From: Diphasiastrum complanatum
Taxonomy: Eukaryota; Streptophyta; Lycopodiopsida; Lycopodiales; Lycopodiaceae
Assembly: GCA_029204225.1 (NCBI GenBank)
Contig: MU831574.1
Coordinates: 64,001 to 128,000 of the forward strand
DNA length: 64,000 nucleotides
Direction: 5' to 3'
The notes below the pieces were generated by a model. It made no database searches. It was not told the origin of the DNA and saw only the letters and a list, made by a program, of their open reading frames with translations. How positions within the stretch are numbered: the first letter of the stretch is position 1; each line of letters begins with the position of its first letter. The translations under genes were made by a program, and so were the position numbers. This document shows positions 28,302-38,050 of this stretch, in pieces.

Positions 28302-29522
28302 ATGGATTCCCAAGGGAAAGCCACTCCTATCATGGACAAGCTTGATGGAGCCAATTACTATTGGTGGAAATTTAAGATAAAAGCTATACTAATGGCAAAA
28401 GAATTGTACGACGTTGTTACAGGTGCAGAAGGGAAACCCAAAGTGGACGACGCAACAATCGCCAGATGGAAGCTGAAGGATGGAAAGGCTTTCGCGCTAA
28501 TCATCCTCAACATCATGGATACCCAGATCGGCCATGTATCCGAGGCTCAGACATCGAAAGAAGTTTGGGACATCTTGAGCACACTATACGAAGTGCGAGA
28601 TATAGCCTCCAAGCTACATCTCAGGAAGAAATTCTACTCCCTCAAGATGACGAATGTTGATTCTCTACAGAATCACATTAATCAATTCAAGAACCTGCTA
28701 AGACAAATGGCCGCTGTCAGATCTATCATTGACGATCAAGACGCAGTGATGCAACTGCTTACAAGCTTGCCAAGCTCTTACGACAGTTGGTGATGATCAT
28801 CACGACTCGTCCAGGCTTGATGACAATAGCACACATGCTATTAAAGGTGAAGGCACTGTAGTCTAAGCTACTCTCGAAAGTCCTTTATGTACCAAATTTA
28901 TCTACAAATATGCTCTCTGTAAGTAGAATCACAGATCTAGGACACAGAGTAGAATTTGAATGTGATCAGTGTAAAGTAGTTGATAGGACACGCAAGATCC
29001 TAGCACTTGGAAAGAGGCATGGATACTTGTACAAATTGAGTCATTGATTTTTTGCCTCTAGTCAGGCTCTCATTACTTCAATTCATTCAAATAAAGATTT
29101 ACTTTGCATTATAGACTTGGTCATTTAAATCATGCTTCTATACAACAAATGTCTAGACAATCTATTGTTCTTGATCTCGAATATCCTCGCAAAAAAGTCC
29201 AGTTACCTATTTGTCAAGACTGCCTAGTTGGTAAACAGACTAGGAAACCAGCCATCAGCATGTTGCTAGAGGATTGCTAGATGTCGTACATTCAGATATT
29301 TGTGGCCCGATGAAAAATCCTTTGCTGAAGGATGCCAAGTATTTTATAACCTTTATTAATGAATTTTCCAGAAGGAATATGGTGTATTTTATAAAGAAGA
29401 AATCAGAAGCCTTCAACTGCTTTAGAATCTTCAAGGACAGTGCAAAGAAAGAGACTAGAAGGACGGTCAAGGCCCTTAGTTCAGACAACGGTGGAGAATA
29501 TATCTCTATCGAGTATAAGGAG
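28302..29522 (+). pseudogene. Copia family A gag-pol, copy 2 (internally deleted, ends in integrase)
   Basis: Gag starts at ATG 28302 (MDSQGKATPIMDKLDG) and is open for 163 codons, to SLPSSYDSW. The sequence then jumps from gag (about 28814) to the protease region (LDDNSTHAIKGEG), so the zinc knuckle and the protease active site are deleted. The GAG-pre-integrase and integrase regions follow with stops, including DVVHSDICGPM and LSSDNGGEYIS. Similarity ends at about 29522 inside integrase, and RT, RNase H and the 3' LTR are missing. Confidence 0.9.
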
Positions 29523-30186
29523 TACTTGTTGAAAATTGTCACTTCTCACTTGACATTGGTTCATGTAAATATTGATCAAACATTAGAATATGTTGATGAT
29601 ATGATTTCACACGTGTGGAGCATGTTCCCATGTGTGAAAGGATGTACTTTTCATGTTTGTATATATCCAAATTGATTTTGTATCATTCTAGTTAGTGTGA
29701 ACATGAAATGACTAGTTTTTAGTCAAGTTGACTAGTCACCTACAAATTAGCTTTTCCTTGCATGTGCATGAGTAAATGCTCCCACATGGCAAGTGGATGT
29801 TCACATGTGTGTATAGAGTACTAGAAGATAAGAGTTGACCATTTTCCTTAGATCCTATTTTGTAGGGAATATTCCTATATTCTAGGAGACTAGCTTTTTG
29901 GATTTTAGTCATATTCTAGAAGGTCAACTATTGGATAAGGATCAAGGATGGATCAAATGGATAGATATGAGTGATGTGGCACTCTTCACACGTGTGAAGG
30001 CCTGCTGGACTGTACCAGACTCATGGATGTACTTGATCCATAAAAGGATCATCATTTTGCTAAGAAAATTGATGAGACTTTTGCACTCTACACTTTTGTG
30101 AGATTTCTAGTCATTTGTCTTGTGATTTTTATGCATGATTGCTATCTAGTATCATTGTACTTGTTGTTTCAGGTGCAGTCCGTACA
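29523..30186 (+). repeat. Probable LTR-derived segment joined to copia copy 2
   Basis: Starts TGTTGAAAATTGTCAC exactly where copia copy 2 ends, resembling the LTR start of family C (TGAGAAATTGTC). It contains TTTCACACGTGTGGA at 29606-29620 and the 16-base palindrome CTTCACACGTGTGAAG at 29984-29999. No coding motif. Insertion of, or recombination with, a second LTR element would explain why copy 2 is cut here. Confidence 0.35.
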
Positions 30187-30571
30187 GTGCGGGCAGATCG
30201 ATAGCCAACAAGTGCATGTGCCCCCAATACATCGACATCCATTTCTATTACAATTTGGATTCCACCTCTTACAAGTGAGTGAACCCCATTTTATAAAGAT
30301 TTGAGTTCCACCTCTTACAAGATAATAGGAGGCCTCTTTATTAAAAACACAACTCAAGTTGAGAGGGTCTAAATTACTAACTCCCACATGGTTTTTTTGT
30401 CTTTTGGGAATTACCATGGGGCTCACAAATTGTACAACTTAGCCTAGCACTAGTAATTCTCGTGTTCTCAGACTCGGCTCTCAACTTCATCTCTGCTAAA
30501 AGCCCTTTTGAGTGATGAGGCACTGCATCGACACCTAGGGGCACGACATCAGCTAACATCACACCTCACTG
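30187..30571 (-). repeat. 385-bp repeat R385, inverted copy
   Basis: Reverse complement of 13930-14314, same length, with about four or five substitutions. It ends seven bases before the truncated start of gene A, so it probably removed the 5' part of that gene. The near identity implies that at least one copy arrived recently. Confidence 0.85.
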
Positions 30572-30577
30572 ACTGAT

Positions 30578-31541
30578 TTCTAGGAGCAGTTTAATAAGTT
30601 CAAATGCACAGCATCGACCGAGTTGGCCAAGGCAAAAACTATAATCAAAGATTATGAGAAGGCAGTTGCTCAGGTTCTAGAATCAAACCCCCAAATTTCA
30701 GTTCCATTGAAGCCTCAGTTATCACCTCAACAACAAGATCAGAGAGAACTTGATATAGGATTGGATATAGTACCAATTCCATTACCTAGTTTTGAAAGTG
30801 ATGAATGGATTGCACTAGATGCTACAGTTTCAGAATCATTTTGTTGCAAGATATATAATGATGTAAAAAATTCATTAAAAATGAACACGAGATAAAAAAC
30901 AGTCAGATTGAGTTGGTTTATTTTCTTGAATATATTTGTGGATTTCTTTTCAAGTGTCAATGTACACAAAACCCCAACGATGTTTGTATGAAAAAATTTA
31001 TCAGATAGCTTATTATCTGAACTTATGGATGAAGGCTGGGACAAAAGATCAGATGGAGAAATAGAGTGCAAAATTAAAATGTCTTCCATGTGCTTCCGTT
31101 ATCAAATTGAAAAACAAATGTTGAGCTTATGCTTCATTATCAAAGATGGAAAAAAAATAAAGGTAAATGGATGCCACTCGATCAAGACTTGGAAGCAAGT
31201 GGACATTCCAAACGAAACAATATTGAAATTATATACAATGATGCCGTTTTGACATGTGTTGAGGTGGAAGAAGATTGGAGTCTAAACTACATCCGGCGAG
31301 AACTATTGCTCCTACAAGATGATGTACTTTCAGACTTCAAATTCATTTTCAATGGTAAACTCGTAAGTAACTGTAAAGACTCGATCTTTTATGAATAGTT
31401 TTAATCAAAACTTTCTAATACAAACTCTGTACTAATTCTACCTAACTTTGTATTAGTTTTATGCAGCTACGTAAAAGACATGAGCTCAAGATCAAATGCA
31501 GAGATATTGGTGAAACAATCCAACTTATGGAAGAACATTGA
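30578..31541 (+). pseudogene. Gene A, module copy II: unknown protein ending in a possible ubiquitin-like domain
   Basis: The visible part opens after a TTTCTAG acceptor (EQFNKFKCTASTELAKAK). A helical stretch is followed by a Pro/Gln-rich part (PLKPQLSPQQQDQ) and an acidic part ending near 30890. The next coding block (about 31005-31372) is shifted by one at an A-run near 31147, and holds DWSLNYIRREL and SDFKFIFNGKL. An intron (31373-31466, GTAAGT..GCAG) joins to RKRHELKIKCRDIGETIQL, with a stop at 31541. The spacing of beta-strand-like segments, the IRREL helix and the FIFNGKL strand recall a ubiquitin-like beta-grasp, but this is a fold guess only. The 5' end is cut by R385. It converges on gene B, with about 200 bp between the two stops. 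The last exon is conserved in copy I. Confidence 0.55.
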
Positions 31542-31745
31542 GATTCACTATCAGCAAATACATGCCAATCATCATGTCTTTTTATCATTATAGAAAAATT
31601 GCATTCCAGTATTAGACTATGGACACAAGCTGATTGTAAGAATCTATTGTGATATCAATAAAAAAAAATGCATAAACTGGTTGTTTACAAGTAAAATGAT
31701 TGTATCTTTTTTTTTTTTGATGTCTCTCTATTTACAAATAGGTCT

Positions 31746-33823
31746 CTATTCAGTCAATTTTTCTATATTTTCTATATCAATATTAGGAACTGATAAGGCA
31801 ACAGCTCCTTCTATAATCTCACCCTCTTCTGTTTCAGGAAGGGCCTCAATGCCTTTTAAGACAAGAGAAATATCTGCTACAAAATTGCCTTCCTCTGTAT
31901 TAGGAAGGACTTTTATTCCTTTTTGATCATATAAAATAAGATCTGCATCCTGAATAACCTGAAAGGCTGTTTAGGCAGGAGCAGCTTCCTTTTGAGGGCC
32001 CTCGATTGCAGGTGCAATGCTTACACCGTACTGGGCATAGGTTCTAATCAACTCTTGCCGAAATCTATATACATCATCAGGAGTATACGACTCAAGAGTG
32101 AACTGTCATCACAAAACACGAGAATCAGCAAATTACAAACAATGATAGTAATAAAATATGAATCAGAATGAAATGAACTACAAATGAATAGAATATTACT
32201 TTTTTAATATGTACCTCTGTTTGTAAATTATACCATTCAAAAAATAGCTTTGTATTGTACAGGACGAACCATGCACAACTAACAGCGTCTTGTTGCTATA
32301 CACACTGCATATATAGAATGAAGATTAGTGATATAATGATAGAGATTTTATTTAGGCGATGACGATACATTTGAATTAAAAACGGAATACATGCATATAA
32401 GAGATAAACTGAATATACCTTGAGAGATTTAATGGTTCTCTCTCCAATTGAAGTTGCCATTGTCGATATTTCTCGAACGGCATCATGAAGTAGAGAATCA
32501 AATTTTGTGTATTTGCAACTGAGTTTAATTTTACACATAGAAAATTTGATACTCCCTCCTTATTTATCTTTACAAAAAGAATGTTTAGGCTCCAATGCCA
32601 ACTGCAAGAACCAAAATACAAATATCGATAAACTTATATTTATGAAAAAATTCCGTTCTTATTAAAGCAATGAAGCATGCAACAATCCAGATTAAAGTAA
32701 CAAAAACAAAAGAGCAATCCTTACTTATTTTCATAGGGAATCAAATAGAATTTTGCCATAGGACTGCACTCGATGAAATAGACAGCCTTCTCAAAATTGG
32801 CTTCTTTCGCCTTTATCGCTCCCATGAAAAATGGACTAACTACAAAAACTATACCATGGGAATCAAAACTAATACTATTCTACAATTGCATCTGAAATTT
32901 CTGAGGTCTTATATTTTAGCTCGGCGCAAAACTTGGGACCTAATCTAAAGCTTCTACGTGAATTTGGAAGAAAAAAAATCAAAAAAGTTGCCGAAAAGAT
33001 CAATTTTGTTAGCTAGGTAGGCCTCGTATTGATTATAATGGTCAAAATAAAAAAAAACCTGGTCTGGATCGTATGGAATTCTCACAAAAAGATTATGTAC
33101 AGGAGCAGAAACAAAAGTGGAAACAATATTTTCAGATTTCTCTGTTATTTTGTCTAGCTCCTCTTGGATAATCAACACTTTTGGTGATGAAACCTGCTGA
33201 GGAGCTAGATGATTAACAGGAGGAGGAAGGGGTGAAGATTCTCAATCTGAGTCAGATTCTCCAGCATCTGACTCAGAGCTCAAGAAGACTCGGGGTCTCT
33301 TGTCCAGGATACGTCTAGGAGAAAGGGAAGCAGCTGGCCTTCGAGATCCAGCCTTCTTGGGGACAGGCTACTCTCTCTTCCTCCTAGAGGTAGTAGGCAC
33401 ATTGGTTCTATCCAGAGGCAGGTCTCTAAAGGTGCTGCCATTATCAACATGTAGACCGGAATATCTGTCCCGAAGCCTTTGAGAATGACAAAATCCTTTG
33501 GCATGATGGTGACACACTTACCATGCACTGCCAAAAAACAAGTATCCTCAAAAAACTGGGACATAAAATCTTTTGTAGCACCCTGTAAGGCCTTCATGGC
33601 TGTCACGACAAAACGAACATTTAGTCCAAGTGACAGAGTGACATTCCGAACAGATCGGTCGAAAGGAGCTCTAGGGACCAACAATTTAGTTAATTTTTGG
33701 AGTTTTTAGATCTCCTTCAGCCAGACCTGCTTCCTGCCACACCTACGGCCAATACCAGAGGGAAGAATGGGATGGATGTACATTGGTGATGGCACGAGCG
33801 ATGGATTTGGTCCTGGCCATCAT
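31746..33823 (-). pseudogene. Gene B, module copy II: histone H3-like fold protein with long C-terminal extension, multi-exon
   Basis: Starts ATG-ATG at 33823 (MMARTKSIARAIT). The H3-type fold follows in order: KLLVPRAPFDRSVRNV, VRFVVTAMKALQ, FFEDTCFLAV, KCVTIMPKDF. A one-base loss near 33475 moves the rest to another frame: a basic patch TSRRKRE, the acidic SSESDAGESDSD, a Pro-rich segment, LIIQEELDKITEKSENIV and YFDHYNQYEAYL. Further exons with GT..AG borders fit at 32839-32725 (MGAIKAKEANFEKA), 32601-32419 (FVKINKEGVSNFLC) and about 32300-32215 (LFFEWYNLQTE). The last, at 32102-31746, runs FTLESYTPDDVYRFRQELI to ENIEKLTE-stop. H3 normally ends a few residues after MPKD, so the extension is unusual. 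Frameshifts near 33750 and 33475 and several stops make this a pseudogene. The fold assignment is strong; the role of the extension is unknown. Histone-fold dimerisation and chromatin binding are inference. Confidence 0.78.
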
Positions 33824-34719
33824 TCTCAGAAGAAGAAAATTAACAACAAGAAGTTTGAACAAAACAAAAGTGGATGAAAACAAAAAAAATTGCGATGAAA
33901 GGGTGCTTGAGATCGGTACCAGAACTGAATATCGATTTCGAGCACAAGATCTAGAGAGATAATTTGAAGAAAAGAGATGCGCGCTCGAAAGTGATATTGA
34001 ACAACCAGCGGTATCGGACTTAAGTGCAATGTGAGAGGGCGGAAGCTTGAATGGTGAAAGAGTGTGCTTGAGAGCGATATCGGGAGCTAAAAGCGAAATT
34101 TTTGCAAAAAAAAATGAAAATTTTGAGGACTTATATAAACGAAATTTTTGCACGTGTGAAAAGATGGCAAAGAGACGTGTCGTTAGATTATTAGGCCGCG
34201 TGGAATGTCCGTACTGACAATGATCACCCAATTATGAGGCCACGAGGGCTGAGACACGTGCACGAATCGGATATCGATGCGTGTCATTCTCGCATGTGAC
34301 AGATGTCAGATCAACAATTCTAGATACGGCGCATTATTTTGACCAATCATATGTCGACACGTGTTCTTTCGACACTCATCCACATGTGCAAATTCTTTTT
34401 TATAAATAGGTCTTTTTCAGCTCGGATTTTCATGAAAATTTACGATTCCTTTTTCGGATATCAATTTCAAGCGCGTCGCTTGCTCTCATTACTTTTCGTT
34501 GACTATTATGCGCATGGATCTAATACTGCATCGTCCGGTATCGCATTCAAGCGCGATTCACATCCTTTTTCTTTTCTGCTCGGTGTTCTTGCGCTCGGAT
34601 CCGATACTCCAACTTCAAATATCTCTCTCGAGCGCACGTTGCCTTGACGTGCTTGTCTGACCTACGGTTTGCGCCTAAGAGCGATATTTGGAACTTTAGT
34701 TCTGTTATTTTTGTTTGAA
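33824..34719. promoter_or_regulatory. Divergent leader between genes B and C with repeated GATATC/GAGCGC-type motif
   Basis: At least nine copies of a loose motif, (G/A)ATATC-N-C-T-T/C-TC(G/A)AGCGC or its reverse, lie here. On the gene B side they are near 33905, 33928, 33978, 34009 and 34070. On the gene C side they are near 34457, 34540, 34591, 34617 and 34673. They point outward toward each gene, so the two leaders look like arms of one inverted arrangement. GCACGTGTGAA is at 34150. The intervals 33840-34140 and 34400-34719 probably hold the two 5' leaders. The function is unknown; transcription or packaging signals are both conceivable. Confidence 0.45.
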
Positions 34720-36294
34720 ATGTCTAATTTTGAATCCAGTTTGCTTTCTTTTTTTAATGAATTTGGTATTACCGATAGGTTGGACTATTTCAAATCCTTT
34801 TTTTCTCCTTTTCTTTTTATTCTACCTTCTATAACTGAGGGCCCTGGTGTGGAGGCATTTATTGAGATATATCTCATATTTAAGTCCCTGCTCAGTACTC
34901 CTCTATTCAGATCTCAGAATAAGGACATGATTCATTATCAGGACCTCGTGACACTCGACAAGCATATTTATAAAGCTAAGCTTGACAAAATGTTTACCAA
35001 GTTACATAATGATTTTAAGTCTATAGATGAGTGCCCAATTCATAATAAAAAATGTAGATTTGTTGATTTTCAATCTGTTTTTGTTTTTTTCTTTTTGTTA
35101 TTAAATATTTTTGACTATTCGGAGGCTGTGCCCTCCACTTCTGAAGCAGCTTCTTCTAGTGGTACAAAGTCTGAAAAGTCAAAGATTGTAGATATAGATA
35201 CTTTTTTTTATTGATACAAGTGTTAATTTAGATGATCGTTCTGATTTTGATCTTGCTCAAAATAGGGCTGCTTTTAGAGGCCCTAAAACACCCACTACCC
35301 TTTCTCCTTTTGATAAATCTTTGATGACTTTGCCTACTTATAATATAGATAATTGATAATATCGGATATATCGGATCTTTTTTACTTCACTAAAGCTGAG
35401 ACTCTTTGCATTTTGAACAAAGAGCTTGATGAATTTTCAGATATAATTGATTTTGATGCTGATGATCTTCTCTCTGGTATTGACGATGTACATAATGATA
35501 AGTTTTATTCAGGAAAAGATTGTTTGAAAATGGCTGTGGAGGAAATGCGCAACAAAGAAGATGATCTACCTTCTGAGGAGGAGTTTCTTAGAATCCAAAG
35601 TCAACTTGGTTTTCCACAGCCAACTGTCTATTCACCAACAATATTGACATCGAAAGGTGGACATAATATTGATGGAGAGACATTAATCAGAGAAGACAAA
35701 GCCGAATGCGTAAGTTTTTGTCTCTTATCAAGTACTAGTAGATTTGTTATGTCAGATTATATACTGGAGCTTACTTCGTTTTTTATCATTTTAGATAGGT
35801 TCCTTCGATATGAACAATCCAAGCTCAATCATATCAAGTAGTGGCAACAAGAAGAGGAGATAATTTTTCTTGCTGATTTCGCAATTTATCGAGGAAGGCA
35901 GAGATATTTTGCTGGAGAATTTTCAAGAGATCATGCACTGGGGCACTATCTGAAGTCCTTCAAGAATAATGAGATAAGTGTTGCCCATTCAAAGTTTCAT
36001 CAACATGGTGAAACTATGATTATGGCAATCAAGGCACTGCCTCATTTTCTTGGAGGACATAATTTTAATAAGGTGCATAAAATAACTTTTGTAAAGAAAA
36101 CTATTGTGGTTAAAATTTTAGGATATGGACCAGTGTATTCCATGCTCAGATCATCTCATTTTGCAGTGTATGCTGCTTACGTTGATCTGAGTAAGCATGA
36201 AAACTATGAGCTATTGGATCCATACGAAAGAAGAAAATTGTTGCATGATTCTAAGTTGCAACTTTCATTGGAAAAAATATTGGAAGCCAATTAG
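34720..36294 (+). pseudogene. Gene C, module copy II: unrecognised acidic protein(s)
   Basis: ATG at 34720 (MSNFESSLLSFFNEFG). The first block is open to about 35075 and ends DECPIHNKKCRFVDFQ, with a short Cys/His cluster. A T-rich stretch that may be a small intron precedes EAVPSTSEAASSSG. A frameshift in a T-run near 35205 leads through NLDDRSDFDLAQNRAAF to a stop at about 35356. A further open block (35353-35709) is very acidic: FSDIIDFDADDLLSGIDD, then LPSEEEFLRIQSQLGFP. GTAAGT at 35710 and TTTTAG at 35794 bound a clear intron. After it one frame ends at once in GNKKRR-stop, and another continues with one stop as IFLADFAIYRGRQRYFAG to LEKILEAN-stop at 36294. It is either one decayed gene or two adjacent ones. 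I recognise no family. Confidence 0.45.
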
Positions 36295-37239
36295 ATACTG
36301 CTGAATTGTACTTTGTAAATATTTTTATTTGATATACAAAATTTTATTGTGTGTCTATAGCCTACTGGCTTGTATAAATTTGCATGCTTTTTGAAATATT
36401 TTATAATCCATCGATTTTGTATTATGACGAATTTGGATTCTTCTGTAAAACCATTGGAAAAGTTGCAGTATATAGTTGTTTTTTGTGCTAGTCCCGCCAT
36501 GTTGTGTACTTTTATGAAATGCTGCTCTTGCTTGCCAATGAGATTTTCCATTCCTTGCGATGACCATATGCTAAGACTTCCACTATTTCTTGCAAAGAAT
36601 GTCGAATGCTGTCGTAATTTGTACAAAATTCTGGAATTTTGCACGTGTGAAAATCAGAGCACTTCAAACGTCTTTATCTCCTTCATGTTAGGTCCAAAGA
36701 TATTGATCTTATAGCTTGATGGAAAGCCAATAAGATCTACTTTCCATATCAATTGATTTCAAATCAATTTCATGTGTCTATCAAGAGTTATAAGCTCATA
36801 AATAAAGGTAGGGAGAGATCCAAAATCTGAATGACCACTTTTTTATTTGATTCAAATTTTTCTTATCTGATTCAAAATCCATTTTTTGTGTATATCAATT
36901 CATCAAAACTCAAGATCTTGACAAATTTTTGAGTCATTTAACACATTGATTCAAAAAATTTGAGTATTTTTTAGTCAATAGTGTTGTCTTTGAGCATTCC
37001 ACACGTGTCAAAAAAAGAAAGAACCAAAATTTGTCTATACTCCAATTCACCTTGAGAGGTTGATCTAGTTTGTATTGTATTGGTGGAATATTTGAGACCT
37101 ATCTCAAATACAATTGCAAGATTTCACATAGGATTTGGTAGTTCAAAATTCCTATAGTGAAAAGTGTTGTAACATTTAGTTTGTTAGAAACAAGCTCAAA
37201 CAATGTATTGTTGTCCATTTACAAAAAGTCTTTTCATTC
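36295..37239 (+). other. Unassigned; possible LTR or leader of the copia D gag that follows
   Basis: No coding motif. It contains GCACGTGTGAAAA (36641) and CCACACGTGTCAAA (about 36999), as in other LTR-derived parts of the window, and directly precedes a copia gag. No initiator-Met primer site was found before the gag start, so an LTR boundary cannot be set. Confidence 0.3.
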
Positions 37240-37754
37240 ATGGCATTTGTGGGAGGATATCTCTTAAAAGCAAGTGAAAGACTAAGCACCTCCAACTATT
37301 CAACATGGAAGGTTAGGATGGAGTTGATTTTTATACTCCAAGATGTAATGGACCCATGTACTTGGTATTGTGGAGGAGCCTCAAGCTCAACTTGAAATAC
37401 CAAAATTTAAGAAGAGAGCTAGAATGGCTCTACATTTCATCAAGATGAATGTCTCTAATGAGATTATAAGAGAAATAGGATCTTGCACCACTGCTAAAGA
37501 AGCTTGGGATGCACTTAAGTTAATCTATGAAGCTAAGAATACTTTTAGAATTCTCACTCTTAGAAATCAGATCATTCAAAGTTTTCAAAGAAGTGAGGAG
37601 AGTGCATCAAATTATGTTTTGAAAGTAAAAGATCATAGAGAGCTTGCTTGTGTTGGTGTCAATATGAGCTAGTACAAGTCATTCTTAATAGATAATCTTG
37701 TTCAATCCTTTGCTATAAAGGAGGAGTTGCCCAATTTGGAGACTCTTCAAGGAA
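37240..37754 (+). pseudogene. Copia family D gag fragment
   Basis: ATG at 37240 (MAFVGGYLLKASERLSTSNY), followed by STWKVRMELIFILQD, the classic N-terminal copia gag motif (NYxxWxxxM). In the next frame come KKRARMALHFIKMNVSNEI, TAKEAWDALKLIYE and LRNQIIQSFQRSEES, matching the UBN2-type gag domain. Frameshifts occur near 37365 and 37670. Related to, but clearly different from, the gag at 40252-39617. It is cut at 37754, exactly at the edge of the minus-strand copia B element. Confidence 0.85.
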
Positions 37755-38050
37755 TGTAGACTCCACTTTCTTGCCCTAATGTGAAAACCCTAGCCTAGAT
37801 CCAAGAGTCATGCTTGGTAGGTGCATGGTAGGTACAAATCTCATCATAAATCATGGTCTAGATCCTACAAAGTAGAAATCACTACCAAATAGACACAACC
37901 ACTCCTCTTGACTCATGGTAACCTACTTTAGGTGTGTAGGTACAAGTGGCACTTTGGCCATTCAAGTAACCAACAAACAATATTGACAAAATGTACAATA
38001 TTCTACATGGCTAGTACATGGCTAGATTTGCCAATGTAGGCAATTTTTCA
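37755..38050 (-). repeat. 3' LTR of copia B (truncated)
   Basis: On the minus strand it starts TGAAAAATTGCC right after a purine run (GGGGAGGAGTG) that follows the RNase H stop, and ends at GGAGTCTACA. It matches 41284-41567 almost base for base. The 5' LTR continues about 400 bp further before its primer site, so this copy has lost its 3' part. Confidence 0.85.

Noticed and set aside
34339-34647. A 102-codon frame in the B/C divergent region
   Set aside because: It overlaps the repeated leader motif, has no protein-like composition, and is not conserved in copy I, where the region is absent.
30578-36294. Assigning the H3-type module to giant viruses
   Set aside because: Some giant viruses encode histones, but no capsid, polymerase or packaging ATPase is visible and the genes appear to have spliceosomal introns. 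The sequence does not support naming a virus group.
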